Positions 27,106-36,661 of a DNA stretch of 64,000 nt are shown here, piece after piece (position 1 is the stretch's first letter; each line of letters starts with the position of its first letter). This DNA is from JAEZBP01 sp963832725 (lineage in GTDB: Bacteria; Myxococcota_A; Polyangia; Polyangiales; Sandaracinaceae): NCBI GenBank assembly GCA_963832725.1, contig CAWHVG010000007.1:310001-374000 (forward strand). Reading direction: 5' to 3'. The notes under the pieces were generated by a model, which worked only from the letters and a program-made list of their open reading frames with translations, made no database searches and had not been told where the DNA came from. A program made the translations under genes and the position numbers.

Positions 27106-28548
27106 TCAGCGCGCCTGGAAGAGCGAGAGCCCGCCGACGTACAGGAAGCCGGCCATGAAGAGCACCAGGAAGGGGATGCTCATCCAGGCGCCGATGTACA
27201 TGGCGAGACCGATCGTGCCGACGAAGTAGATGCCGAAGCCGAGCTCGAGCAGGCTGTAGAAGTTCTTGCCCGCCTTGTACTTCTTCTTCGTCCAGGTCTC
27301 CTCGTTGCGCGTGACGCCGTGCTTGGGCGTGCGCACGAACTCGCTGTCGCTGCCGAAGATGCCCTCGATCACGGCGCGGGCGTTGTTCAGCGAGAGCCCG
27401 ATGCCGAGCGCCATCATCAGCGGCAGGCGTCGCAGCGCCTCCCAGAGGTTCTGGTAGAGCGCGCGGTGCGTCGTCAGATAGAAGAGGACGATCGAGCCGC
27501 TCGTCGCCGCGAAGAGCGGCACATCGAGCAGGAGCAGCTCCGGCGCGTCCATCTGCTGGCGGAGCAGCATGTTCGGGAGCTGCAGGAAAGCGAGCAGGAT
27601 CAGGAAGACGTACGCGAAGTTGTTGGTGAGGTGGAAGATCGCCTCGAGCTTCACGTGGAGGGGCAGCTTCGCCCGGAGCACCACCGGCAGGAGCTTCTTC
27701 GCCGTCTGCGCGGAGCCCTTGGCCCAGCGGAACTGCTGGGTCTTGAAGCTGTTCATCTCGCAGGGGATCTCGGCCGGGGCGAGCGCGTCCGGCACGTACA
27801 CGAAGCGCCAGCCGCGGAGCTGCGCCCGGAAGCTGAGGTCCATGTCCTCCGTCAGCGTGTCGTGCTGCCAGCCGCCCGCGTCGATGATGGTCGACTTGCG
27901 CCACATCCCGGCGGTGCCGTTGAAGTTGAAGAAGCGACCCGAGCGGTTGCGCGCGATGTGCTCGATGACGAAGTGCCCGTCGAGCATCATCGACTGCACC
28001 TGGGTGAGCATCGAGTAGTCGCGGTTCAGGTGGCCCCAGCGCGCCTGCACCATGCCGACCTTCTCGTCGGTGAAGTGGTGCACCAGATCGCCGACCAGCG
28101 TCGGCGTCGGCACGAAGTCGGCGTCGAAGACCAGCAGGTAGTCGCCGCGCGAGACCTTCAGCCCGGCCTCCAGCGCGCCCGCCTTGTAGCCGGTGCGGTC
28201 GGTGCGGTGGACGTAGACGGCGTCGTAGCCGCGCTCGACCAGCTCCTCGACCTTGGCCTTGGCGATCTCGGTCGTCTCGTCGGTCGAGTCGTCGAGGACC
28301 TGGATCTCCAGCTTCTCCTTCGGGTAGTCCAGCGCCGCCACGCTCTCGATCAGCCGCTCGGCCACGTAGAGCTCGTTGAACATCGGCAGCTGGATGGTGA
28401 CCACCGGCAGCTCGTCGAAGTGCGCCTTCGGCTTCGGCGCGCGCTTCCTGTGCTTCCAGTAGAGGAAGACCAACTGCCCGCGGTGGAACCCGTACACCGC
28501 GAGGATGGAGAGCGTGAGGAGATAGATCCCGATGACGAACGCTTGCAT
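27106..28548 (-). CDS. Processive family 2 glycosyltransferase (cellulose/mannan synthase-like)
   Basis: A 480-residue membrane GT2. N-terminal membrane helix (4-21), then a cytoplasmic GT-A domain with QVLDDSTD (84-90), FDADF (141-145), LTEDMDLSFR (TED catalytic base, ~232) and QQFRWAKG (Q-Q-x-R-W, ~270). At least four C-terminal membrane helices follow. This layout is that of processive synthases extruding beta-linked polysaccharide (cellulose, mannan or hyaluronan type). No PilZ domain or BcsB partner is adjacent. The ATG at 28548 has ggag upstream and opens onto the first helix. An AT-richer promoter region with a GACAT-N3-ATGTC palindrome lies 90 bp upstream. Confidence 0.9.
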   Translation of the reverse strand: MQAFVIGIYLLTLSILAVYGFHRGQLVFLYWKHRKRAPKPKAHFDELPVVTIQLPMFNELYVAERLIESVAALDYPKEKLEIQVLDDSTDETTEIAKAKVEELVERGYDAVYVHRTDRTGYKAGALEAGLKVSRGDYLLVFDADFVPTPTLVGDLVHHFTDEKVGMVQARWGHLNRDYSMLTQVQSMMLDGHFVIEHIARNRSGRFFNFNGTAGMWRKSTIIDAGGWQHDTLTEDMDLSFRAQLRGWRFVYVPDALAPAEIPCEMNSFKTQQFRWAKGSAQTAKKLLPVVLRAKLPLHVKLEAIFHLTNNFAYVFLILLAFLQLPNMLLRQQMDAPELLLLDVPLFAATSGSIVLFYLTTHRALYQNLWEALRRLPLMMALGIGLSLNNARAVIEGIFGSDSEFVRTPKHGVTRNEETWTKKKYKAGKNFYSLLELGFGIYFVGTIGLAMYIGAWMSIPFLVLFMAGFLYVGGLSLFQAR

Positions 28549-28635
28549 GTCGGACTCCGAACCCCCCTGACGGCCCCGGCAGCCCCGGGCGGAGTGGCGA
28601 TGATGAACCACTCCCTGATCCGGGGTCCTCTATAC

Positions 28636-28648
28636 GACATGAAATGTC
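28636..28648. promoter_or_regulatory. Palindrome GACAT-GAA-ATGTC upstream of the GT2 gene
   Basis: A 13 bp perfect inverted repeat in a locally AT-rich stretch (tatacGACATGAAATGTCAT) about 90 bp upstream of the glycosyltransferase start. It could be an operator. The rest of the 321 bp gap 28549-28869 shows no gene. Confidence 0.4.
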
Positions 28649-28869
28649 ATCGAAATGTAAATCCTTGTATCTCATCGTACGGATCCGTCCGTGATCCCTA
28701 CGGAATCCGGCGGCGACGCTGATCGCTGTACGATCTCTGCGCCGTTTGAGCGTGGGTGCAGCGACGCCGGAAACATCGATCTCGCCGGATCGCGAGCGCG
28801 CGCCGCGGAGACCGCCCGCGACGCCGGCTCACAGTCCGCAACGTATCGAAATCGCGTGGAAAACTGCCG

Positions 28870-30237
28870 TCAGAGCGCCGGCCACCAGCGATCGGGCAGG
28901 CCGGTGGTCTGCAGCAGCGCGGCGATGTCCATGCTGAGCGCGACGGAGACGTGGATCAGGAAGCCGCTCCAGATCGATCGCGTCCGCAGCGCCAGCGTAC
29001 CGAGCACGACGCCCGCGAGGATGGCAGCGATCGTCTCCGGGAAGGGCTTTCCGAAGTGGATCATGCAGTAGGGCACGACCATCGCGTAGATCGCGTGCGA
29101 GCCCATCGCGTTCTTGGCGGCCTTCAGCCAGAAGCCGCGGAAGAAGAACTCGAGGGAGAAGAACTGCGCCGCGTAGAGCAGCTCCCAGGCCCAGAAGTCG
29201 TACCAGCTCCGCGAGGCGTCGGCGTAGAAGGGATAGTAGGTCTGGAAGCTCGCCTCGAAGCTGACCGTCACCACGGCGACCAGCACCACGCAGAAGAAGA
29301 GCAGATAGATCCAGGCGTGCTTCACGAACCCGTCGGTCGACAGGCCGTAGTCCGTGAGCCGCTCGCGGAGGACGAGCTTCACCACGACGGCGGGGATCAC
29401 GAAGAACCCCAGCACGCGCCAGCCGGACCACCAGACGAACTCGGTCAACCGGTGGAAGGGAGACTGCCGGACGATGGAGAAGAAGCTCTCGGACGCGGTG
29501 AGCTGGAAGGGCGGGTCGAAGTGATCCGTGATGTTCCGCAGGGTCGGGCCGTGGCCGAAGTACTCCATCAGGGCCAGGCAGACCGCGCCGACGCAGAAGA
29601 CGACGATCGGCCGCCAGTCGTAGCCGGTCCGGCCCTCTGCGACCCGAGCTTCCCTGGTGCGCGCCGCCTCCCGGTCGAGCTCGACCCAAGTCTCCCAGAG
29701 GAAGCGCGGTAGGTAATAGAGCCCGAAGGGCGGCAGGATCAGGCGGATACGTGGCCACCACGCCTCGTACTTGACCTCCTCGACCTCCGAGAAGGGCGGC
29801 TCGGTGGTCCCGATCCGCTTCAGGGTGAGGATGAGCAGCCCGCCGCCGGCCACGCACATCAGAAACGCGACCACCGGCAGGTAGCTCGCGTTCTCGTGCA
29901 GCGAGCGGAGCGCGTCGTGGGTGATGAAGCAGGGATAGACCAGCGTGCCGGCTCCCGCGGCGAGCAGGAGCGCGCCCGCGGTCGAGAGCGGCCAGGTGCG
30001 AGGACCAACGGGTTTGCGCTGGCGGACCAGCCCGGCGATGACACAGACGGCGCCGACTACGGTCACGCCGCGGCCCAGCCAGGACCACCACGTGCCCTCG
30101 GTGCTGATCGCGGTCATCCCGCCGAGCACCGCCAGCGTCCAGCCGAGCCAGCTCAGCCCGGAGGCGAGATCGCCGTGGTGCGGAGGGGGCGGCGCCGGAT
30201 CGAGCTCGCGTTGCCGTGCCTTCTTGGCGCGGGACAC
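28870..30237 (-). CDS. CPBP family intramembrane metalloprotease
   Basis: A 455-residue polytopic protein with an N-terminal multi-helix extension and a C-terminal CPBP (Abi/CaaX-protease-like) domain. The signatures are SLEFFFRGFW (motif 1, E-x3-R), IHFGKPFPE (motif 2 His) and FLIHVSVALSMDI (motif 3 His). Motif 1 has one Glu followed by Phe where many members have EE. Substrates are unknown; such proteins process prenylated or other membrane peptides. The GTG start at 30237 is 1 bp after the stop of gltX, so it is likely co-transcribed with it. Confidence 0.87.
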   Translation of the reverse strand: MSRAKKARQRELDPAPPPPHHGDLASGLSWLGWTLAVLGGMTAISTEGTWWSWLGRGVTVVGAVCVIAGLVRQRKPVGPRTWPLSTAGALLLAAGAGTLVYPCFITHDALRSLHENASYLPVVAFLMCVAGGGLLILTLKRIGTTEPPFSEVEEVKYEAWWPRIRLILPPFGLYYLPRFLWETWVELDREAARTREARVAEGRTGYDWRPIVVFCVGAVCLALMEYFGHGPTLRNITDHFDPPFQLTASESFFSIVRQSPFHRLTEFVWWSGWRVLGFFVIPAVVVKLVLRERLTDYGLSTDGFVKHAWIYLLFFCVVLVAVVTVSFEASFQTYYPFYADASRSWYDFWAWELLYAAQFFSLEFFFRGFWLKAAKNAMGSHAIYAMVVPYCMIHFGKPFPETIAAILAGVVLGTLALRTRSIWSGFLIHVSVALSMDIAALLQTTGLPDRWWPAL

Positions 30238-30238
30238 C

Positions 30239-31687
30239 CTAGCTCGCCTTGGCCTCGATGTGCGCGATGGTCGCGTCCAGGCGGGCGAGGCAGCGCTCCT
30301 TGCCGAGCACCTCCATCACCTCGAAGAGCCCGGGGCTCGCCGTCCGCCCGGTGAGCGCGACGCGGACCGCCTGCGCGTAGTCCTTGAACGTGAGGCTCTC
30401 TGCCTCCATCCAGGCCTTCGTCTTCGTCTCGAGCGTAGCCTTGTCGAAGGGCTCCACGTCCGCGACCAGCTCGCGGTAGCGGCGGAGGTTCTCGACGGCG
30501 CCTGCCACCAGCACCTTGCGGTCGGCCTTCTCGTCGAGCTCCGGCGGCTCGCGGAAGTAGTAGTCGACCATGCTCGCTACGTCCTCGAGCGTATGGGCTC
30601 GCTGCCGCACGGTCTCCACCGCCGGGACCAGCTTCGGATCGCCCGCCTCCACGTCGAGGCCCCGCTCCTTCGCGAAGGGAAGGGCGCCTTTCGCCAGCTC
30701 CTCGCCCGGGAGCTCCCTCAGGTGGTGCGCCTCGACGTGCATGAACTTCTTCTCGTCGTAGCGCGCCCCCTCGCGGCCGACGTTGGCCCAGTCGAACGCC
30801 TCGATCAGCTCCTGGCGGGTGAAGAGCTCTTGGTCGCCGTGGCTCCAACCGAGCCGGGCCAAGTAATTGAGGACGCCGTCGGGCACGAACCCGCGGGCGC
30901 GGTAGTCCTCCACCGAGCCAGCGCCCTTGCGCTTGGACATCTTCTTGCCGCGCTCGTCGAGGATCATCGGCATGTGCGCGAACTGGGGCGGCTCTACCCC
31001 GAGCGCGCGGTAGAGGAGGATCTGCGGCGGCGTGTTGATGATGTGGTCGTCCCCGCGGGCGACCAGGTTGATCCCCATCTCGAGGTCGTCGACCACGCAG
31101 CCGAAGTTGTAGAGCGGCACCCCATCGGCCCGCATCATCACGTCGTCCTGCAACTCGGTGTGGGCGATCTCGATGTGACCCTTCACCAGGTCGTCCCAGC
31201 CGGTCGCACCCTCGCGCGGGACCTTCAGCCGGTAGACGTAGGGCTTGCCCTCCGGCCAGTCGGACGGGCCCTTGTCCCGCCACCAGCCCGGATACTTCCA
31301 GCCCTTCTTGCCGGTTCGCTGCTCGTGCTCCTTCCGGGCGGCGTCGAGCTCTTCCTTGGTCGCATAGCAGCGGTATGCGCGTCCGCTCTCGACGAGCTGG
31401 TCGGCGTACTTCTTGTACAGCTCCAGCCGCTCCGTCTGGAAATACGGCCCGTGCGGCCCGCCGACGCCCGGGCCTTCGTCCCAATCCAGCCCCAACCAGC
31501 GCATGGCGTCGAAGATCGCCTGCACGCTCTCGGGCGTGCTGCGCTCACGATCCGTGTCCTCGATGCGGAGGACGAACGTGCCGCCGTGCTTTCTCGCCCA
31601 CAGCCAGTTGTACAGGGCCGTTCGGGCCCCGCCGATGTGGAGGTAGCCGGTCGGAGACGGCGCGAACCGGACGCGAACCTGGGTCAT
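30239..31687 (-). CDS. gltX: Glutamate--tRNA ligase
   Basis: A 482-residue class I aminoacyl-tRNA synthetase charging tRNA-Glu. RFAPSPTGYLHIGGARTAL holds the HIGH-type motif (17-20), DERGKKMSKRKGA the KMSKS motif, and the C-terminal anticodon-binding helical domain is complete. GWDDLVKGHIEIAHTELQDD and GVPLYNFGCVVDD are typical of bacterial GltX. The ATG at 31687 is preferred to an in-frame start 6 codons upstream. It is divergent from the M16 genes with ~100 bp between. Confidence 0.96.
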   Translation of the reverse strand: MTQVRVRFAPSPTGYLHIGGARTALYNWLWARKHGGTFVLRIEDTDRERSTPESVQAIFDAMRWLGLDWDEGPGVGGPHGPYFQTERLELYKKYADQLVESGRAYRCYATKEELDAARKEHEQRTGKKGWKYPGWWRDKGPSDWPEGKPYVYRLKVPREGATGWDDLVKGHIEIAHTELQDDVMMRADGVPLYNFGCVVDDLEMGINLVARGDDHIINTPPQILLYRALGVEPPQFAHMPMILDERGKKMSKRKGAGSVEDYRARGFVPDGVLNYLARLGWSHGDQELFTRQELIEAFDWANVGREGARYDEKKFMHVEAHHLRELPGEELAKGALPFAKERGLDVEAGDPKLVPAVETVRQRAHTLEDVASMVDYYFREPPELDEKADRKVLVAGAVENLRRYRELVADVEPFDKATLETKTKAWMEAESLTFKDYAQAVRVALTGRTASPGLFEVMEVLGKERCLARLDATIAHIEAKAS

Positions 31688-31790
31688 GGTCGGGGCGCTT
31701 AGCAACTGCGGTCCCCCGAATCAAGGCAGCGCTTGACCCGGTGGATCCGCCCTCGCAAAGTGCGCCTCCCTCTCCCGCGAACAGGACGGA

Positions 31791-33164
31791 ATGGCCACGA
31801 TCGAAGCCAGCAGCGCACGAGGACAGGAGCTCGCGGCCCGCCTCTGCCGGCGGACCCGGAAGAAGAACGCCCGCGTGGCCTACCTCGGCGAGGCTCCCTT
31901 CGGCGAGCGGCTCTCGGTCGCCATGTATCGTCTCGGAAACGGTCTGCGGGTGCTCCTCCTCGAGGACCACGCCGCGCCGATCGTGTCGTATCACACCTGG
32001 TTTCGGGTCGGATCGCGTCATGAGGAGCCCGGCAAGACCGGCCTCGCGCACTTCTTCGAGCACATGATGTTCAACGAGACGGAGAACCTCCCGCAGGGGG
32101 AGTTCGACCGGCTCATCGACGCCGCCGGCGGCGAGAGCAACGCGGCCACCTGGATCGACTGGACCTATTACTACGAGAGCCTCCCCGCCGATGAGGTCCC
32201 GCTTGCCATCCGGCTCGAGTCCGACCGCATGGCGAACCTCGTGGTCCGCGCACCGCAGGTCGACAGCGAGCGCGAGGTGGTCGCCAACGAGCGGCGCATG
32301 TCCGTGGACGACGACGTCTACGGGGCGGCGAGCGAGGCGCTGATGGCGCTCGCGTTCGGCCGCGAGCATCCGCACGGCTGGCCGACGATCGGCTGGATGT
32401 CCGACATCGAGGGATATCGCGTTCGTGACTGTCAGCGCTTTTATCGAACGTGGTACGCGCCGAACAACGCGACGCTGGTGATGGTCGGGGATCTGGTCCC
32501 CGAGGACGTCATGGCTCTGATTCAAGACGCCTACGGCGCGCTCTCACCCTCGAAGCTGCCCGACCGCCCACCTCCGCCGCGGCCCCGGCAGCGCGCCGAG
32601 CGTCGCACCCGCATCGGTTGGCCCACCGCAGCGGAGAAGCTCGACATCGCTTGGCATTCTCCGTCTCACGCCGATTTCGACACGGCCGTGCTCGAAGTGA
32701 TCGACGAGCTCTTGACGGGTGGCCGGAGCGCCCGGCTCCGGAGGGAGCTGATCGAAGAGCGGGAGCTGGTGGCGGAGCTCCGAGCCGGGATATCGGGATT
32801 GCGACATGGTGGCCTCTTCGAACTCTGGCTCAGCATGCGCGAAGGGAAGCCTGCCTCCGAGGCGCTCGCGGTGGTCGATCAGGAGATCGCCCGGCTGGTA
32901 TCGGAGCCGGTACCGGAAGCCGAGCTGCAGAAGATCAAGAACCGCATCGAGCTCTTCTTCCTCTCGGAGATCGAGACGATGAACGGCAAGGCGTCGCAGA
33001 TCGGTTTCGCCGACCTGGTCGCGGACTCGCCAGGGCACGGGTTCACGCGGCTGGCCGAGCTCAGGCGCGTGACCCAGAGCGACATCGCCCGCGTGGCCGA
33101 GCGCTACCTGAAGCCGAGTCGCCGCTCGATCGTTCATGTCGTTCCTGGCGAGGAGACGAAGTGA
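31791..33164 (+). CDS. M16 family zinc peptidase, catalytic subunit
   Basis: A 457-residue M16B peptidase. The inverted zinc motif HFFEH (87-91) and downstream Glu in SEREVVANERRM are intact, and LADEVPLAIRLESDRM-like context is conserved. No signal peptide is evident, although homologues are often periplasmic. It is followed by a second M16 gene lacking the zinc motif. The pair matches the active/inactive arrangement seen in bacterial M16B heterodimers and mitochondrial processing peptidase. The stop codon of this gene overlaps the GTG start of the next. Confidence 0.93.
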   Translation: MATIEASSARGQELAARLCRRTRKKNARVAYLGEAPFGERLSVAMYRLGNGLRVLLLEDHAAPIVSYHTWFRVGSRHEEPGKTGLAHFFEHMMFNETENLPQGEFDRLIDAAGGESNAATWIDWTYYYESLPADEVPLAIRLESDRMANLVVRAPQVDSEREVVANERRMSVDDDVYGAASEALMALAFGREHPHGWPTIGWMSDIEGYRVRDCQRFYRTWYAPNNATLVMVGDLVPEDVMALIQDAYGALSPSKLPDRPPPPRPRQRAERRTRIGWPTAAEKLDIAWHSPSHADFDTAVLEVIDELLTGGRSARLRRELIEERELVAELRAGISGLRHGGLFELWLSMREGKPASEALAVVDQEIARLVSEPVPEAELQKIKNRIELFFLSEIETMNGKASQIGFADLVADSPGHGFTRLAELRRVTQSDIARVAERYLKPSRRSIVHVVPGEETK

Positions 33165-34486
33165 GCGCCGCACCGCTTCCGGGCCCCCGTTTCCACACGT
33201 CCTCGGGCGTGCCGGTCTACCTCGAGCCCTCCGACGAGCTCCCCCTCGTCGACATCGAGATCATTTGTCGCGAAGGGACGGTCGTCGATCCGCGAGGGCG
33301 TGACGGGCTGACGCGTCTGACCGCACAGATGATACGTCGGGGGCCGCGCGGGATGAGCACCGAGGCCTTCGACGAGGCCGTGGAAGGGCTCGGGGCGACC
33401 ATCGGCGCGAGCGTGTCGTCGCACGCGGTCCGTTTCCACGGCTCCGTGATCCGTCGAAATCTCGGCCCATATCTATCCCTCGTCGGGCGCATGCTCACCT
33501 CGCCCGCGTTCCGGGCGCGTGACCTCGCGCGACAGATGCGGAAGAACGAGGCCGAGCTCGTCGAGCTCCGGGATCACGATCGCGCCCTCGCAGGGCGGGC
33601 CTTCCGGCGCCAGCTTTTCGGCGACCATCCCTACGGCCGGCCGGCCACGGGCTCGCTCGAGACCCTCGCAACCCTAGGTCGGCGCGACGTCGAGGACCGC
33701 TACGCACGGCTGGTCACCACGGGAAACCTCCTGATCGGAGTCGCCGGCGACGTCACGGAGGCCGACCTCGCACCCCTCCTCGACAAGACCTTCCGCCACC
33801 TGCCGGAAGGACCGGAAGCGAAGGTCGCCGTCCCCGCGCCGAAGCTCGCCCGAGGCCGGCGGGTGCTCTTGGTGGACAAGCCGCAGCGCACGCAGACCCA
33901 GGTTTACGTGGGCACCCTGGGCGCGAAGCTACCCGAACCGAGCTATCACGCGCTCCTGGCCGCCAACACCGCCTTCGGCGGCACCTTCACGTCACGGCTC
34001 GTTCAGCAAGTCCGTGTCGAGCGTGGGTGGAGCTATGGCGCCGGCAGCAAGCTCGGGGCCGACCGGCAGCGCGAAGCGTGGACGATGTGGACGCATCCGG
34101 CCGCGGAACAGGTGCTCGATTGCCTCCGGCTCGAGCTGGAGCTGCTCGATGCGTGGATCGAACGCGGTACGGAGCCGGACGAGCTGGGCCGCGCGAAGGA
34201 CTACCTGATCAAGAGCCACGCGTTCGACCTGGAGACGGCCGCCAAGCGCCTCGAGCCGCAGCTCGAGACGGCGCTCTACCGCCTTCCGAAGCGCTGGTAT
34301 CCGGAATTCGTCGAGAGAATCCGCGCTGTCACGCCTGAAGCGGCGGCCGCGGCCGTCCGCCGGCGCATCTCGGGGCGCGATCAGACCATCGCCTTGGTGG
34401 CCACCGCGACCGACACCCTACTGGCAGGGCTCGAAGCCCTACCCGGGGTCCGTACGGTCCAGCGTGTGTCCGTCGCCGACGTCTGA
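33161..34486 (+). CDS. M16 family peptidase, non-catalytic partner
   Basis: A 441-residue M16-fold protein without an HxxEH motif: the corresponding region reads RDGLTRLTAQMIRRGPRG. The second half retains AFGGTFTSRLVQQVRVERGWSYGAG, the Gly-rich loop and R/Y region that bind substrate in partner subunits. The GTG start at 33161 overlaps the stop of the catalytic gene by 4 bp (GTGA). It should dimerise with that subunit to form the closed chamber. Confidence 0.92.
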   Translation: MSAAPLPGPRFHTSSGVPVYLEPSDELPLVDIEIICREGTVVDPRGRDGLTRLTAQMIRRGPRGMSTEAFDEAVEGLGATIGASVSSHAVRFHGSVIRRNLGPYLSLVGRMLTSPAFRARDLARQMRKNEAELVELRDHDRALAGRAFRRQLFGDHPYGRPATGSLETLATLGRRDVEDRYARLVTTGNLLIGVAGDVTEADLAPLLDKTFRHLPEGPEAKVAVPAPKLARGRRVLLVDKPQRTQTQVYVGTLGAKLPEPSYHALLAANTAFGGTFTSRLVQQVRVERGWSYGAGSKLGADRQREAWTMWTHPAAEQVLDCLRLELELLDAWIERGTEPDELGRAKDYLIKSHAFDLETAAKRLEPQLETALYRLPKRWYPEFVERIRAVTPEAAAAAVRRRISGRDQTIALVATATDTLLAGLEALPGVRTVQRVSVADV

Positions 34487-34575
34487 TCGCCATCGATTCG
34501 TCTCCGAACGGTGACACGTCTCACGCCGAATCCGTGAGGCTCCGCACTCTAGGGACCGAATACTCCCTGAGCGGT

Positions 34576-34591
34576 GGCTCCCGCAGGAGCC
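34576..34591 (+). terminator. Hairpin downstream of the M16 pair
   Basis: A perfect stem GGCTCC-CGCA-GGAGCC lies 90 bp after the second M16 gene. No clear T tract follows. Confidence 0.45.
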
Positions 34592-34783
34592 GTCAACTCT
34601 CTTACGCCCGGCTTCCCCCGCGCATGCCGCAACCCGCGGGGATCATCCAGGTTTCGGCGTCACGCCCAACGGGGAACCCCGTCCTCTGTGACAGCCTGGC
34701 ACGTACGGGGCGAGAGAGTCAGCACGCTCAGGATCGCCATAAAGCATCGTGATTCCGCCCACTTCACGAGAGGTGGGAAGAGG

Positions 34784-34798
34784 TGGCACATGCCTTGC
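34784..34798 (+). promoter_or_regulatory. Sigma-54-type promoter (-24/-12)
   Basis: TGGCAC-ATGCC-TTGC is an exact match to the -24 GG / -12 GC core with 10 bases between GG and GC. It lies ~205 bp upstream of the outer-membrane protein gene and points towards it and the two metalloproteases. The rest of the 514 bp gap holds a hairpin, a palindrome and a TTGACA at 34870-34875 with only a weak -10 partner. Confidence 0.7.
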
Positions 34799-34829
34799 GA
34801 GCAGGCGGCAAGCTCCATGTGACTCCGGT

Positions 34830-34849
34830 GTGTCCCCACTTGGGCACAC
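34830..34849. promoter_or_regulatory. Imperfect 20 bp palindrome between promoter and gene
   Basis: GTGTCCCCACTTGGGCACAC pairs at 8 of 10 positions (GTGT...ACAC, CCCA...TGGG). It lies ~30 bp downstream of the sigma-54-type promoter, so it could be an operator or an RNA hairpin in the leader. Confidence 0.45.
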
Positions 34850-35000
34850 CCGGCCTGCCGAGCGGGCCGTTGACATCGCGGTGGCCATGCGTCTTACTCT
34901 GCGGCTCGTTCGCAGCCGTAGGGTTCGAACACACAGCACCACCGCGCCTGTTCCCGGCTTTTTCCGCCGGTTGGCGCTCGGACGAAACGGAGAACCTTCG

Positions 35001-36563
35001 GTGAGGAACGCGACCCTGTCGGTGCTGTGGCTGCTCCTGCTCGGGACTGGTGCCTGGGCGAGCACGGCCACCGCGCAGACCGACCAAACCGAGGCTTCGG
35101 GGGACACGAGCGCCACCGACGAACCGAGCGCCGCCGACGGCCCGAGCGCTCCCGGAGCTAGCGCCGATTCCACCGGGGACAACGCGAGCGCGCCCGACGC
35201 AGCTCCGGCGAGCGAGCAGTCCGCTCCAGCGGGCGAGCAGTCCGCTCCGGCGGGCGAGCAGTCCGCTCCGGCGGGCGAGCAGCCCGCGCCGCCCGCCGAG
35301 CAGCCCGCGCCGCCCGCCGAGCAGCCCGCGCCGACCGACGCTGGCAGCGCCGGAACGACCGCACCCGCGGGCGGCGCAGCCTCCCAGCTCGACGAGTCGG
35401 TCCTCGAAGAGGGTGACCTCTCGGAGAGCGCCCCCGCCGGCGACGACGCCTCCACCGCGGCCGACGAGGAGTCCGCCGGGCCGCCCCCGCTGCCCTGGCG
35501 GAACTCGTTCTTCGGATGGACGAACCAGGTGAGCGCGAACACGTTCTACCCGGCCGGCCAGCTGAGCTACCAGCCGCTCTACATGCAGTCGTTCTACTTC
35601 ATCCCACGCTGGTACATCACCGACAGCGGCTGGATCTCGCTCTACCTGAACGCCAACGTCCAGCTCACGAATCTGAGCGGCGGCTCGCAGGACGCCGGGA
35701 CGGCGTACAACCGCGACCCGCTGCTCTGGGACTTCTACGTCTCCTACAACCAGCCGATTCCGTGGGAGGGCTTCGTCTTCCTGCCGAGCGTGTCGATTCG
35801 CCTTCCGATGTCCAAGGCGAGCCAGGTCGCTCAGAACTACCTCGGCCTCAGCGCTGGTCTGAGCATCTTCCGGACGTTCGACATCCTGGGCTCCCAGCTC
35901 ACGCTCATCGCTGGCGCCAGCTACACCGGGTTCATCTCCGGCTCGAACGTGACGCAGGTGGGCGCACCCCAGCCCGACCTCTGCTCCGGCGGCACCGGTC
36001 CCCAGAACGCGGCGGGCGCGGCAGGCTTCACGCCAGGCGCGGTGCCGCTCGGCGCGAACGCGTCGTCGATCATGTGCGACCAGCTGGGCGGCTACTCGGC
36101 GACCAACCAGTACGCGGTCGGCAGCGTGTCGTTCCTGGAGACGATCGGCGAATTCTCCTTCGGCGCCTCGTTCGCCATCTTCGCCATGCAGGGCGCCCCC
36201 TTGGCGGCGGCGAACATCCCCGTCGAAACGAGCGCGCAGCCGCTCGTGATCCCCGACAACAGCCGCACGCACTGGCGCGACTCGACGTCGTTCGGCGCGT
36301 TCATCGGCTACCAGTTCCTGCCCTGGCTGCAGGTCCAGCTCGGGATTCAGAACGCTCGCTACAACGCGCCGGCGTACAACCCGAACGGCTCGATCCGCAA
36401 CCCCATCATCAACCCGGACACTCAGTTCCAGCTCTCCTTCAACATGCAGCTGGACGAGATGTACACCGAGATCGTCGGCACCGGTGAGGACCTCACCCCC
36501 GAGGAGCGTCAGCGCCGCCGGCAGGGCCTCGCGTCGCGCCAGCGCTCGGGAGGGACCTTCTGA
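35001..36563 (+). CDS. Outer-membrane beta-barrel protein with Ala/Pro/Glu-rich N-terminal repeat
   Basis: A 520-residue protein. A signal peptide (LSVLWLLLLGTGAWASTATA) is followed by an Ala/Ser/Asp/Pro linker containing EQSAPAG and EQPAPPA repeats (residues ~70-120), then ~380 residues of amphipathic strands such as GWISLYLNANVQLTNLS, FVFLPSVSIRLPM and WLQVQLGIQNARY. I infer a transmembrane barrel; the ligand is unknown. The GTG at 35001 (ggag 11 bp upstream) places the signal peptide first; an ATG at 34887 would add an unlikely Arg-rich leader. It is the first gene behind a sigma-54-type promoter and precedes two giant metalloprotease genes, 98 bp before the first. Confidence 0.72.
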   Translation: MRNATLSVLWLLLLGTGAWASTATAQTDQTEASGDTSATDEPSAADGPSAPGASADSTGDNASAPDAAPASEQSAPAGEQSAPAGEQSAPAGEQPAPPAEQPAPPAEQPAPTDAGSAGTTAPAGGAASQLDESVLEEGDLSESAPAGDDASTAADEESAGPPPLPWRNSFFGWTNQVSANTFYPAGQLSYQPLYMQSFYFIPRWYITDSGWISLYLNANVQLTNLSGGSQDAGTAYNRDPLLWDFYVSYNQPIPWEGFVFLPSVSIRLPMSKASQVAQNYLGLSAGLSIFRTFDILGSQLTLIAGASYTGFISGSNVTQVGAPQPDLCSGGTGPQNAAGAAGFTPGAVPLGANASSIMCDQLGGYSATNQYAVGSVSFLETIGEFSFGASFAIFAMQGAPLAAANIPVETSAQPLVIPDNSRTHWRDSTSFGAFIGYQFLPWLQVQLGIQNARYNAPAYNPNGSIRNPIINPDTQFQLSFNMQLDEMYTEIVGTGEDLTPEERQRRRQGLASRQRSGGTF

Positions 36564-36661
36564 TGTTCGACGCTCGACATTCGACTTCGGCGACCGCTTC
36601 GGTCCGGTCGCCCAACGGCTTTCGTTCCTGGACGAATCTGGATCGGTTGGAGGCTTCCGCG

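Noticed and set aside
34600..34760. Possible riboswitch in the leader before the outer-membrane protein gene
   Set aside because: Some small hairpins are present, but no conserved riboswitch core could be matched, and the region lies upstream of the likely sigma-54-type promoter.
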